A stretch of 64,000 bases of DNA, taken from positions 1,240,001-1,304,000 of the forward strand of contig JAACJO010000005.1 of the NCBI GenBank assembly GCA_013368445.1, read 5' to 3'. A program made the position numbers and the translations under genes. Origin of the DNA: Leucocoprinus leucothites (lineage: Eukaryota > Basidiomycota > Agaricomycetes > Agaricales > Agaricaceae). This document shows, one piece after another, positions 9,508 to 20,302 of the stretch (positions within the stretch are counted from its first letter, which is position 1; every line of letters begins with the position of its first letter). Below the pieces are notes generated by a model, which worked only from the letters and a program-made list of their open reading frames with translations, had not been told where the DNA came from and ran no database searches.

Positions 9508-11392
9508 TTAGTCCTCTTCGCCCTTCTTGGCAGATAACTCAAGATTATGGCCACTGTCTACCATGGCTTTCATCTTCTGCCACTCATGGTCGATAAATCC
9601 ACGTTCGTCAAGCCATTCACAGATGCCATCGGCGTCGGTGAGATCGCTTGGAGGTTGTTTTCCCCCTGGAAATGCAACTCGGACGAATCCACGCTTCGTC
9701 TTGACTGCGTGAAGATCGTCAATTTCGGAGCGTATTGCGTTGAACAAGTTGTACTAAGTTTGGGGATCGAGCTGTCAAGCTTTGAACCGCTGAGCGGAAT
9801 GGATAGGACATTCTCACCTCCCAATGTGAAAACTCGTGGTAAGCACGAACACGTCGCGCACAAAACCGGCCCAGATGAAATTCTAGAAAACCGAACTTTG
9901 ATTTCTTAAATTGAGTAACTGAGGCCTCGGAATCGTCATCTGAATCCTCGTCCGAGTCACTTGCGATCTGACAATTGGTCAACCAATGAAGCAACTTGAA
10001 GTAAAATATCCAAAAAAAACTAACCAGATCTATGAACCCGACTTTGTCATATGCTATACCACCGAGGCGTCCCAAAAGGGTTGACAGTCGCCCACCGAGA
10101 TGACAAGCATCACACGAGGGAACGGCAAAATCAAGAGGAATGCATTCAAATGTTGGGTATTTGTCAAGCGCTTTCTTGAACTTTGGCCGCCACACAGAGG
10201 ATGCCACTAGCGAATCCCGCAAACCCAGTAGTTTCCTGCGAGTTGTTCTCAAGGGAAAAGAAAAGTAATCCTGAACTTTTGACGGTCGGAAAAACAAGAT
10301 TTCACTGAAGAGTATGACGTAGTTTACTCTACCTTTCATTTGATCCTCCATAAATGTGTGTCTGTCCACTGCTGGGCGAACAGCAATGTGAACGAAAAAC
10401 TGAAATATAATCTTGAACTGATGTGAGAGGTCGTCGTGTGACCGCATACTGAATTCACTGGGAAGCTCGGCCGCGACGGCCTGACTGTCGTCTTCCACAA
10501 TGAAATCTGAAGAACCGTCGCTTTCTTCCTCATCTTCACTAAAGAGGCTACCAGCATGACTACTTGCTGGCTTGGCTCCCTTGAAAGGCTTTGATTGCTC
10601 TTCGTCGGGCGTTTCTTCACTTTCCTCGCTTGAAGAGTCAGAAGAGGGCAATGGTTTTCCGAGCTTTTTCCCTTTAAATCATTCGTCGTCAACAGGGTCG
10701 GTACTGTAGAGTAGGACTCACGTTTGAGCCTCTCTAAATGCTTTTGAAACGCAGTTTTCTTGTCGCGGGCGCGTAAACGTGATTCAATGATGTCTGGATC
10801 AAGTGAATGAGTGTCAAGCTGAGGATCTCGATCGACAGGCTATTCAAAGCTTACGGTGTTTTTCGACTTCTTCACTGAGGTCTTCCTCTTCTTCCGAGTC
10901 AAGCTGTCGATATTTTCCTTTGCTGGCGGGCCGGCGTTCCAGGGAGGACTCAGATACAACCTCGGAATTCTCAGCGGTTGCCGAGGTATGTCTTCGCAGC
11001 CTTCGACGTTGTGGCACCACGATAACATCAGAGTCAGAGGACTGTGATTCTTCTTCATCACTTCCGCTTTCTACCACAAGCACCCGTCTCTTCCTGGGTC
11101 GTGAAGGCATAGGGGAATCAGATCGTTCACCTGTTTCATCCGACCGGTTGGCAGGTGTCACTGGTTCAAGCTTTATGGTAGCAATATCAGAGGATTCGCT
11201 AGATTCAGAGATGTGCTTCCTCTTTTCTCTCTCTGAACTGATCAACTTGGTTGGTGACACCGCGCTGGACGTCTTTCGGGGTCGTGTCGGCGAGGAACTC
11301 GCCATAGAACCGAGGAGAGTGGTCTGGCGGAATTTCTTCGTACTCGGTGCCTTTCCTGGTACACCTCTTCTCGTCTTCTTATGATCTGGCAT
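9508..11392 (-). CDS. DUF4211-domain nuclear protein
   Basis: A protein of the fungal DUF4211 family, function unknown. The first exon (10844-11392) encodes a basic and Ser/Asp/Glu-rich disordered region with acidic serine clusters and runs such as KRRVLVVESGSDEEE and DSDVIVVPQRRRLRRH, suggesting nuclear location. A middle part has the charged ARDKKTAFQKHLERLK segment and the acidic SSDFIVEDDSQA motif, after which the DUF4211 core follows with FKIIFQFFVHIAVRP, CIPLDFAVPSCDACHLGGR (a possible Cys-x2-Cys metal site), GRFCARRVRAYHEFSHWE, and a C-terminal ADGICEWLDERGFIDHEW. Stop at 9508-9510, only 68 bp upstream of the TAF13 start on the same strand. About 5-7 exons, roughly 520-560 residues. 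What it does cannot be deduced; the acidic-serine pattern suggests casein kinase 2 sites. Confidence 0.75.
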
Positions 11393-11571
11393 GGAAAAAA
11401 ATGAATACAGGGTTTACAGTTGTGGTTGTAAAAGTGAAAGAGGATATATGTTGTCACGCTAGTTCATATGCTACTTAATCCAACTCCTGATTGCTCCTTT
11501 TGGAAAAGCGCGGTCATGAATAACGCACAGTCACGCACTCCCTACTAGCACCAGCACGCTCACAACTTACC
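11393..11571. promoter_or_regulatory. Divergent promoter DUF4211 gene / UNC80-like gene
   Basis: A 179-bp gap between two opposed ATGs. It must serve both genes. The part next to the plus-strand start (about 11520-11570) is pyrimidine-rich and CAC-rich, as is common upstream of start codons in mushroom genes. No other feature seen. Confidence 0.45.
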
Positions 11572-14500
11572 ATGAGCTTTGGCCGTCCACCTCTGCCTCG
11601 TATTGAGACTGAGCAGCCCAGTTCTCCGTTACAGGACCTGCGTTTCTCTCTAGACACTACATCACCTTTTACGCCCGTGACCAGTCAAGTCCCTGGCTTT
11701 CCTTCCTTTCGCCTATCGGTCTCAACAAACGATGAAAATCCTCAGGACCAGGTCCTCGAAGGCCTCAAGCCTGTAAAAAATCGCGCGCGAGACGAAGGCC
11801 GCAAATTACTCGCACTCGTATTAACCCAACTCCGTGACCGATTAATGCCACCTTCTGTTTCTGACGCGGTCGGGACATTACCTGACGAAAATAACCATGG
11901 ATGGACTTTTAGAAATGCAGTAAAGGCACAGCTAGGGAAATTGGATCGGGGTCAGCTTGCAAGCGAGGACTCGGACGACGACGGTCAGGACTACTCGACG
12001 GATGCTACCTTCAAGCTTATGGTCCAGCTACAAGAGATCCTAGTAACGTCGCTAGAACAGCGTTGGGACATATTTAACGACAGCGGGTATGACATGCAGT
12101 CTATGAGCTTAGCCTCTGATACCAGCCACTAAATAATTATAGTTTAGCAGACAAGCCAGTGTTATCATCCGACGATGACAATAGACCTTCCATTTCTCCA
12201 TTTCGTCGTTCGAGAACCAGCTTTAATAGCGGCGGGAGAAAATCACGTTCACCTTCGCCAAGTCGGCGAAATCAAGTTTTCGCCTCGGAACTCCTCACAC
12301 TCTGCATATCAGTCCTTGCGTCTGTGATAACTGAGGACTGTCGATTCCAAACAAACTCGCCCCGACCGTTCTGTCCGCCCAACGCTTTACAAGCGTTAAC
12401 ATTGAATGTCGCCCAGGTCTTACTGCACATTAATACATCAGATCCTCGAACTGTATCGCAGATCGGACTTGCCCTCATCCCAGCCTTTTCAAGTTTTAGC
12501 CGGGAGATGTACCCTCGACTAATCTCGTTCTTTAATCAGGGTATCATTCGGAATTCCCTTTCAGACCTCAGAAGGCTGCAGGGTGTGGTAGTAAAACAAA
12601 GCATGATTGAGAGTAAGGACGCCCATCATCTGTGCTGTCGTGTGACCTAAAATTCAACCTTTGAAAAGGTTCGGTTGATCATCCCATAGTTTCGATTCAC
12701 GTCGTTGAGGAACCCGAGGTCAAATCCCAGGATAATCAGAATCCGCTCTGGGTTCCTTGGACCTCCGCTGGCAAGACGTTGAAGGTTCAGTCCACTAATG
12801 CACCCGCCCAGCCCATGCCTATTTATTACCTTTCCTCTCTGATACCTCCCCTGCTCGGGTGTGCTCTTGATAATATCGACCTCGAAACCCTGGATGAAAA
12901 AGGCATAGTATCCATTCAGTTCCTCCAGGATCTCTTCCAGACCATCATAGATCTGAAGGTTGATGCTTATCTGGATTTGCTTCAAGTCATCAGCTACCAC
13001 ACTCCCAAGGCGCGGAAATTCGCTGCCTTCCTCCTAGCGTCCTGCTGGCCACAGTCAGTAGGACATGTCCTCATAAGCCAGCCGCCTAATAGTGATCTTT
13101 TCCACTTTCCTCAATTCTTTGACAAAGAATTCGAGAGACACCAGTTCTTCCCGTGGTATTTTCTACATCGCCATAACTGGTTCTCCCCCGGTGATTCCAG
13201 TCAACATGACTGCAGTGTTTGCCGAAAGGCAATTCATGGGTTTGGACTGCTGTGCCCTTATTGCACATGCGCAGTCCACTTTGATTGTTATGACTACCCT
13301 GGCGGAAGCACGGTTGTCCAATACGCCAATGCGTCCGATCCTCATGTTCAGCGGGTCGCCATGTTTCGGTTTTCATACATTCTTTCACCTCCCACCAACC
13401 TGCAAGGAGCAATAGTTGTCAATGGTCGACACCATCAATTCCAGAGAATTAATCTATTCACGCTCTCCCTCTGCTCCACCTGCCAGCAACCTCTATGGGG
13501 CTGTACTTCCCAGGCATTCCTGTGCACGACTTGTTCGCTAGTGGTACACCCCCATTGCCTCGATGTTGCCACTCCTCAATCTTGTGGTCTCACTGCCGTT
13601 GATTCCAACACTTTGACAATTTCCTTTTCAGAGCTGCGCACATCATGCTTCGAGCATTATCGTGATATCCTGGTTCTGACACGGGAACAATTGGCAGAGA
13701 AATCATATGAAGAAATATCCGTCTTCAGAGATATACTATCAACCCAATTACAGATTTTGAACCAAGGTTTACTTCTCGGTACTCTCCTCGTCGCACACAA
13801 AGGGAAGAGCGCTGAGACTGGTCGCCTGGGTACTAAAGAGTTCAAACTCCACCACACAATCAAATGGTGCGAAGACTTGCTTGGCTCAGATTGCCTTTAT
13901 GCTTCTCCGGTCATGGAAGAATATCTCCAAGAGAACGACCTTCTTCGACGGGACCACTCGATGCTTTACACCTGGTCAAGCCTCGTCTACGTGGCAGCCT
14001 CCATGAAGTCACCGTCAACTGCACTCGGCCTGTCAAACAGCGCTTCGTCCGATTTTCTGAACGTCACTCAAGCTGAGCTTCACCCCGAACACCCGATGGA
14101 GGAAGTTCCGCACCCCTTCGACATGGTATCACTTTCCCATATGCGGGATGTGTTAGGCCATGAACTCCGAATCTACTCCGATGCCGCCGCTTTTGGCCTG
14201 CTGTCACATTTGCATCAGCTAGCTTTTTTTAGTTTGAAAGGCGAGGGCACGTTTTCCGATCTTCAAACTATGCAAAAGAACAAGAATGAATCCTGTTCCT
14301 TTCCTTTGCCATTGGGATTGGATCTGTCGATCGACGTAGAGACACTCGTATCGGCCATCGAAGCATGTTTATCCGATGTTGACCTTTATGTCAATGAGTT
14401 CGGTTTCCTATTGCTGACTCGGAGGATGTGGCCCGATGGTCTCATGTCAGATTACGCACTGAAAAGGCTAGCGCGAAGTGTTTTCACTTGGATCATAAAC

Positions 14501-17500
14501 GAGGTCAGTGCAATAACCATTAATGATAGGCAACGCCTTCATATGACCGAGTGCTATTTAGGAAAACCACCTGGCACTAATTCTTCGCGACTATCTTGGG
14601 AAAAATAGACCTTTGCCAGGCCTAGCGAGCAACCTTCTGGATCAATGGCCACCTATCTATCATGAGCGCCCTCTCCATAACAAATCTTTACAAAACAGCG
14701 GAGATTATCTCGCTTCCCGTCAAGCTCTGCTGAACCGATATGCGAGACGTTGGTCGCTTGCCTTGCATAACCAAGATGTCAATTTATATGGAGGATCAGT
14801 GTTCGAGACTTGCGACGAGTTAGCGGACCATGCAGAGGGGATGACAACGTGGAGTCTGGGTAATCAATTGGCCACGGAAAAGAGTGTAAGTGTCAGTGGT
14901 ATATTTCTGCTTCTGACGTGCTCACGAACGACGAGCAGCGTTCGGTGCATTGCGAGCGGGTTTTGCATCATATCCTGCAACTTTCACAAGCGCGCGTACT
15001 GTTTTCAGTCTCAGATAACATCTATCTACGATGGCTCGAACTCGCACATACCTACGGCATTCTTGAGAAGGTAAGGGTTAAATGTTCTTACCGGTACTCA
15101 GAGATACTACTAAATCATTGTAGAATGCGACATCTAGCACACTTTTGAGACTTTTCCCTCGGGATTCGGACTATCGTGCCACCTCCACACTTATCATCTC
15201 CGCATCAGGCGAGCAAGTAGAGAGGTCTGCTGGCCTTGAGACCGACCCCTGGCAGGTCATAGTTAATGTTACTCGATCTTCTCAATCAAATATAGATACA
15301 GGATTGAGCTGGCTTAATCTCCTCTCACGCTCTGGCATTGAGGTTCCCTTGGACATTTACACGCATTTTATCTCGGGCCTTGGAGCTATCCAAAACCCAT
15401 TGAAAGGAGTAAACCTTTTCATCGAGACGATGCTCGCCTCTCTGTGGCTTCGACCTCATGGCCGTCACCGTTATCAGCGATTACTCGCAGATTTCCACCT
15501 TTCTTTGCTACCTGCCCTCCATCGAGCCCTGAATGAGCCGGGCGAACGACAAGTAGTGTGGGTCACTCGCCATTTTTATCTGCACCGATATCTAAACCAT
15601 CACCTTCCAGATTCATGATCATCAGAAACACGCTCGCTAGCTGTCTATTGCTCTACGGCTGCGAAAGATCCTACCTCCTGTCGACTGGGCTGGTTGAAGA
15701 ACAACTGGTTGCAAACCTTCCCTCGAGGTAAGCAAACTCATTGATCGTGATAATTTGCCGTGTAACACCACTCACAGGAGGAAAATTGCAAAAGAGGCGG
15801 TATCAGTGGACCCAGTCACCATTGATCCAGCCATATTGAAGTCAATCGAGGAACACTTAAAGGTCAGAATGGATGACGTAACAAGAATGCTCGCCCAGTT
15901 CATGCACGCCTTCTTCACATCGTCGTCTTATATTGAAAGCCATGAGATGGACAATTTCATTCTGAGGAATGAAACAATCTTATCTAGATGGCAAGTGTCA
16001 TCTCGTCTACCACCGAAATGCGTATTCAACTGATAGCTTCACAAATTGGTAGTGCATGGAGGTTTTATGACGTCCAAGTGCCAGAGGTCGCTAAAATCAG
16101 AACCCTTGTTTTGTTACGTGTTCTTTCAGTGGCTCCTGAAGGTTTCCAAGATATTTTGGAACAAAGATTTTCTCACACGCAAGGATGGGAAAGACGGTAA
16201 GACTGAGTTGACGCCGTCGATATGATTCAGGTACTCATCGTTATGCAAGGGTACGCTCTGCAACACGCTTGTTCCGAGTTGTCCAGGATGTATGCAATCC
16301 AGGATTTGATATCGATGGTCGGCAGTGGAAATCTAGCATCGTCGAGGTCTTCCAAAGTTTCTTTTCCTTACTTTGGTCTGATCCAAAAGTATGTTGAAAG
16401 GAGCCAGCAGCCCGACTTATATAGTAACTGACACGGCTCTAAAGGAAGAAATACGGCTGATAGCGAAATCCCACTGCTCTAGCCTTTTACCGGCCCACTT
16501 CGAAGCACTCACTTCATGCTTTGACGAGACAATGACAAGAGCACCGTTCATTGACCGCGTCAGACTAATCTTATTTCTGACCCGACTGAGAGTGCACTTT
16601 CCCAGGTGGCAGGGTAAAACACATACTTCCCCCGACGATGATAAACCGTGTTTAGTTTCCCTTTTTAGTTCTTTCTTGGAAGGCCATTCTTGAAGTTTTC
16701 GCCGAGCATTCGGAACATCACCAAAACGTATTCGTGGATTCTGGGGGTGTGAGTATATAACACTCTTTCATATCTTTCTCCTAACGTAACGCACGCGCTC
16801 AGGTGAGAAACAATGACCTGGTTGCAGAATCAGATCCAGAATTAGCCCGCCTTAACGTGCGTGCAAATGGCCTCCTTACGAGCAAAAAGATCTGATCTGT
16901 TGCTAGGTTTCTTTGGTGACACTAACCCTGGACATGCTTTCTGACGGTGTAAATGCGGACGGTCTCACCCTCATTAAGATCAAAGCGCAGTTAGTAAGGA
17001 TATTCGGTTTCCAAAACGTGTCAATGGTTCCTGCCGGTGCCAACGGCCGTGCCTTTCATCTGGCCTACGGCGAGGTTAGCTTTATTCCAGAACTGGCGTA
17101 TCCATGCATTGGAAGCCTCATCTCAGTTCTGGACTCCTATCATAAAGTCGAATTACCGACTCCCACCATCACTACAATTTTACATGACGATGAAAAAGAG
17201 GTTGAAGTTCTCATCGGAACTGCATTCGCTGATATTCCTCTCAGCATTCTGGCGACATACGACGGGATCCTTCTCCTGCCGGTGCTCGTGATCAAACACT
17301 TGCTCGAGGCCGTTCATGTTATCGTATACAAACACGACTTTGAGAGCCGCACCCTTAGTGTCTTCTCTGGCCAGGCCTTCAGAAAAGCTATCATAAAAAT
17401 ATTGGATCTCCTGGAAGCTGATATACCACACGAGGTTCGACAGGTCGCCTTCTCGACAATACAGGCTTTCTTCAAAAGAGCTACCACCCTCACGAGTTCA

Positions 17501-19646
17501 CTAATTCTGTGCGTTTGATTTCATCGATTCTTACCCTAGCTCATTCTCCATCATTTTACAGGAGTACTGTTGAGAAAGTACTGGGCCTTCAACCCACCCG
17601 ACCCGATCAGCTTTCTCAAGATAGCCTAGTCGAGCAAGGATGTTTATTTGTTGGGGATGTCTTCGAAAAGTCAGCAGACCTGAGCCTGGAAAATTCCCCA
17701 ACGCTGACGCCATTCTAGGTATTGCAAATCGGGTCTTTTCATCAATCTCCTGAAGGTAACTTTCTCTTCCCCGTGCAGCGAGAAATTGGAGCTGAACGAC
17801 GTTGAGCAGCGGCCCTTGAAAAAAAAGTTCTTTTTCGCTTTAAAGCATGCTCTCAGTTGCCCCAAGGACTCGACGTCAACTCTTAAAGATGACTTGCTGT
17901 GGGACACACTCATGCGGCTGCAAGAGACCGAAATCATGTCTTCTCAAGACTTCTTGAGCAATTTACAGACTTTCGTTGATGTCATACACCATGAACATTA
18001 CAACGCTGATACAATGAGCCGTGAGTCCAGTTTTTGTAAAAGTGTTGGAGGGTCGTTAACTCTGGATAACAATAATCGGTAGTATTTGGGAAACAGCTGG
18101 CCAGTTGTGCTCAGCGCATGTCTGATGGAAGTGGAACCTCGGTGGATGCATCACCGTTGTTTATGATTCCTGCGATATTACTCAGGCACAACAAGGCAAC
18201 GAGTAAAGTTGGTCTCTCTTGAAGCTCTTGTGATACTGCAACTAACGCTACTTGGATGAAAGGACTTACTGCTATACCTCGATACGCTTGTTCGTATTGT
18301 CTTGACCAGACTTCAAGTAGATAGCAAGAGCCTATCACAGTTGCTCGTTACTACAGTCGGACTGCGTCGAAAAAACCAGCCCCAAGATCCTACATCCATC
18401 GTGAACACTATTACCCCAACAGTCCTTGAGATCCTCAGCGACGGGCTACGACTGAAGACTCGGCTCCAAGCTAATACCTTACAATCGATACTCGAGGTAG
18501 ATTCGCCTGCATACTTTGGAGTAACCTCCGCTCATCCGCTCATAGGCTCTGGTGGAAGCGCAAATATCTCCTGGTGTCACACCTGTTACATTACACTCCC
18601 AATCTTTTGTTGACCTCGTCGAGGGAGGAAGTTACTGGTTAGACCATTATCTCTGGGCCGAAGGACAAACTGAGAAGGACTTTTACGCCTCGTTGGCCGT
18701 AGCCAGGATGATATTCCAGGCAATGTCATATGATGCATCTGTTTTGCAAAGAATAAGCGACGGCACCGAGGTGAGCGAGTCGGTTGGCGCTGCTTTGAAG
18801 GTCCGGTATGACAGTGCAATTTTAGCGACACGGGCGCCCTCAACTACGTAGTATGAGGGCGTGGAATGTCTTGGCCATTGCAGCCCTTTCAGATGGAGCA
18901 GAGACTTTTTGGGCCACCCAACTTTTCAAGCAACTCAAGGCGTTCTCAGCAACGTATTTCAATGTGCTCTCGTCACACCTCAAAGCAGGTGGCCTGATCC
19001 TCGACACGGCCTCAGGAGATATCAACCAGGTCGACGTGGCAATTAAACTATGGTTGATGATTGCGAGAAAATCTCAAGATTCTTGTCGATACGGAGAACC
19101 GGTGTATGATCTCGTATGGAATGAGCTCTGGCCACCATTCGGGAATATCGTCAACGCGCTTGAGGTGGAAGCACAGACGGGTGTATCACCCGTATGTTCT
19201 AAGCTTTTTGACAGGCCATAGAAATACATTGACAATGATTCTAGGTCATGGCTGGGTTCATAGCAACTTCAATCTCTGATTTATTCTTATTCATTCGGAC
19301 GCTCCGAATACCCCTCAGTCTTCAAAAGTCGGCGCAGAAAACCATGTTGAAGCGGCTGCAGAGTCTGGTTCGTGGAGACTCGAATCTGGCTAAGGCTAGT
19401 CCCCTCGTAGATTTTTTATTTTGAGCTTACTTATCAGTATTATAGATCAGTCGTGCCATAGAAGGACTGGCAGAAACTCCACCTGAAGTACCACTAGAGA
19501 CCCTTGTTGACCGAGCAGCGAAGGTGATTGTAGCTACTGAGAAAATAAGGTTGTTGGAATCGAAACGGGAGCCAGTAAGATTGGCAGGGGACAGGAGGGT
19601 CAATGTTGAAAAGAAAGCGACGGTCGACCGGTTGAATTGGAAGTAG
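11572..19646 (+). CDS. Very large UNC80-like protein with tandem C1-type zinc fingers
   Basis: A giant gene of over 20 exons, roughly 2,200 residues, all readable as one frame chain. I checked several joins: the intron at about 12088-12142 leads into LADKPVLSSDDDN, one near 12591-12668 gives QGSVDHPIVSIHVVEE, one near 14502-14560 gives ENHLALILRDYLGKN, and one near 15559-15610 gives VVFMIIRNTLASCLL. Content is mostly alpha-helical, repeat-like, without obvious membrane segments. Around residues 400-560 two zinc-binding clusters occur: HDCSVCRKAIHGFGLLCPYC with HFDCYDYPGG, and LCSTCQQPLWGC with CTTCSLVVHPHCLD, both fitting the C1 (DAG/phorbol-ester-like, atypical) layout. The C-terminus carries ISRAIEGLAETPPEVPLE and ends with TAG at 19644-19646. 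The fungal family this resembles is annotated as UNC80 C-terminal-domain proteins; animal UNC80 supports the NALCN channel, whose fungal relative is CCH1. The family name is from memory of general similarity, so treat it as tentative; the zinc fingers are seen directly. Confidence 0.6.
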
Positions 19647-19736
19647 GAGTGTCAGGTTGCACAGTACACATTTAGAATGAAGGTCCGTTGATCGAGGAAA
19701 GCATACACAGAGAAATAAATACACGAAAGCATGATA

Positions 19737-20113
19737 TTACGCAGTTCGTAGCCGTGCTTTCTCTGCCTTCTTTCTGTTTTCTTTGGCAATTGTCTGGCCG
19801 AGGAACAGGCCGATGACTGTAAGTCCCACTACAAGGATGATCGCGGGGATGCGGACGGCCCATTCACGAGGAGGAAAGAAGTTGTGAATCTGGCTGGAGG
19901 AGTCGAAGAATGGCTTGGAGTGCGTGATGAGTTGTTGAGCTTCAGCATAGTGAATTAGAGATTGCGTGGACTTACCAGCAGGATCGCCCAGGTGGTATAG
20001 TAGGTGAAGACTACGGATGCTGCCAGCAGCATAGCTCCTCCAAGTGCTTTGTCGCTGGTACCCTAGAAACTCTTTGAGTAACCAAGGGCACCTATGAATT
20101 TGAGACTTACCAT
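19737..20113 (-). CDS. DPM2: Dolichol-phosphate mannosyltransferase regulatory subunit DPM2
   Basis: A small ER membrane subunit that stabilises the dolichol-phosphate-mannose synthase and supports GPI-anchor synthesis. Exons are 20111-20113, 19976-20062 and 19737-19913 (267 nt, 88 residues). The first exon holds only the ATG, spliced by a 48-nt GTAAGT...TAG intron to GTSDKALGGAMLLAASVVF, a perfect DPM2 start. Then come the first helix, the loop PFFDSSSQIHNFFPPREWA, the second helix with IPAIILVVGLTVIGLFLG, and a basic KENRKKAEKARLRTA tail. Length and two-helix topology agree with DPM2 of other fungi. It is convergent with the UNC80-like gene (90 bp between stops) and divergent from TRS120. 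Confidence 0.92.
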
Positions 20114-20302
20114 GGCGAGGCAGATTGTGAATGAATGAAAGAAGTGCAAGTGTGTCGACGTGTAAGGAGATGATGGGGAGTGTTTGGACTCAATGGAGGA
20201 CGCGCGCGTGATCGCAACTGCCATATTCTGCTCAACATCTATCTTGCAATCTCTTAGGCTACGCCCGCCGTGTCTTTATAGACGTACAACCTTGCATGGG
20301 TT
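20114..20302. promoter_or_regulatory. Divergent promoter DPM2 / TRS120
   Basis: 189 bp between the ATG-only first exon of DPM2 and the TRS120 start codon. Both genes act in the early secretory pathway, so a shared promoter would be sensible, though no specific site is recognisable. Confidence 0.4.

Noticed and set aside
13086..13415. Overlapping frames on both strands inside the UNC80-like gene
   Set aside because: They are shadows of the long zinc-finger exon, which is intact and has clear Cys/His motifs.
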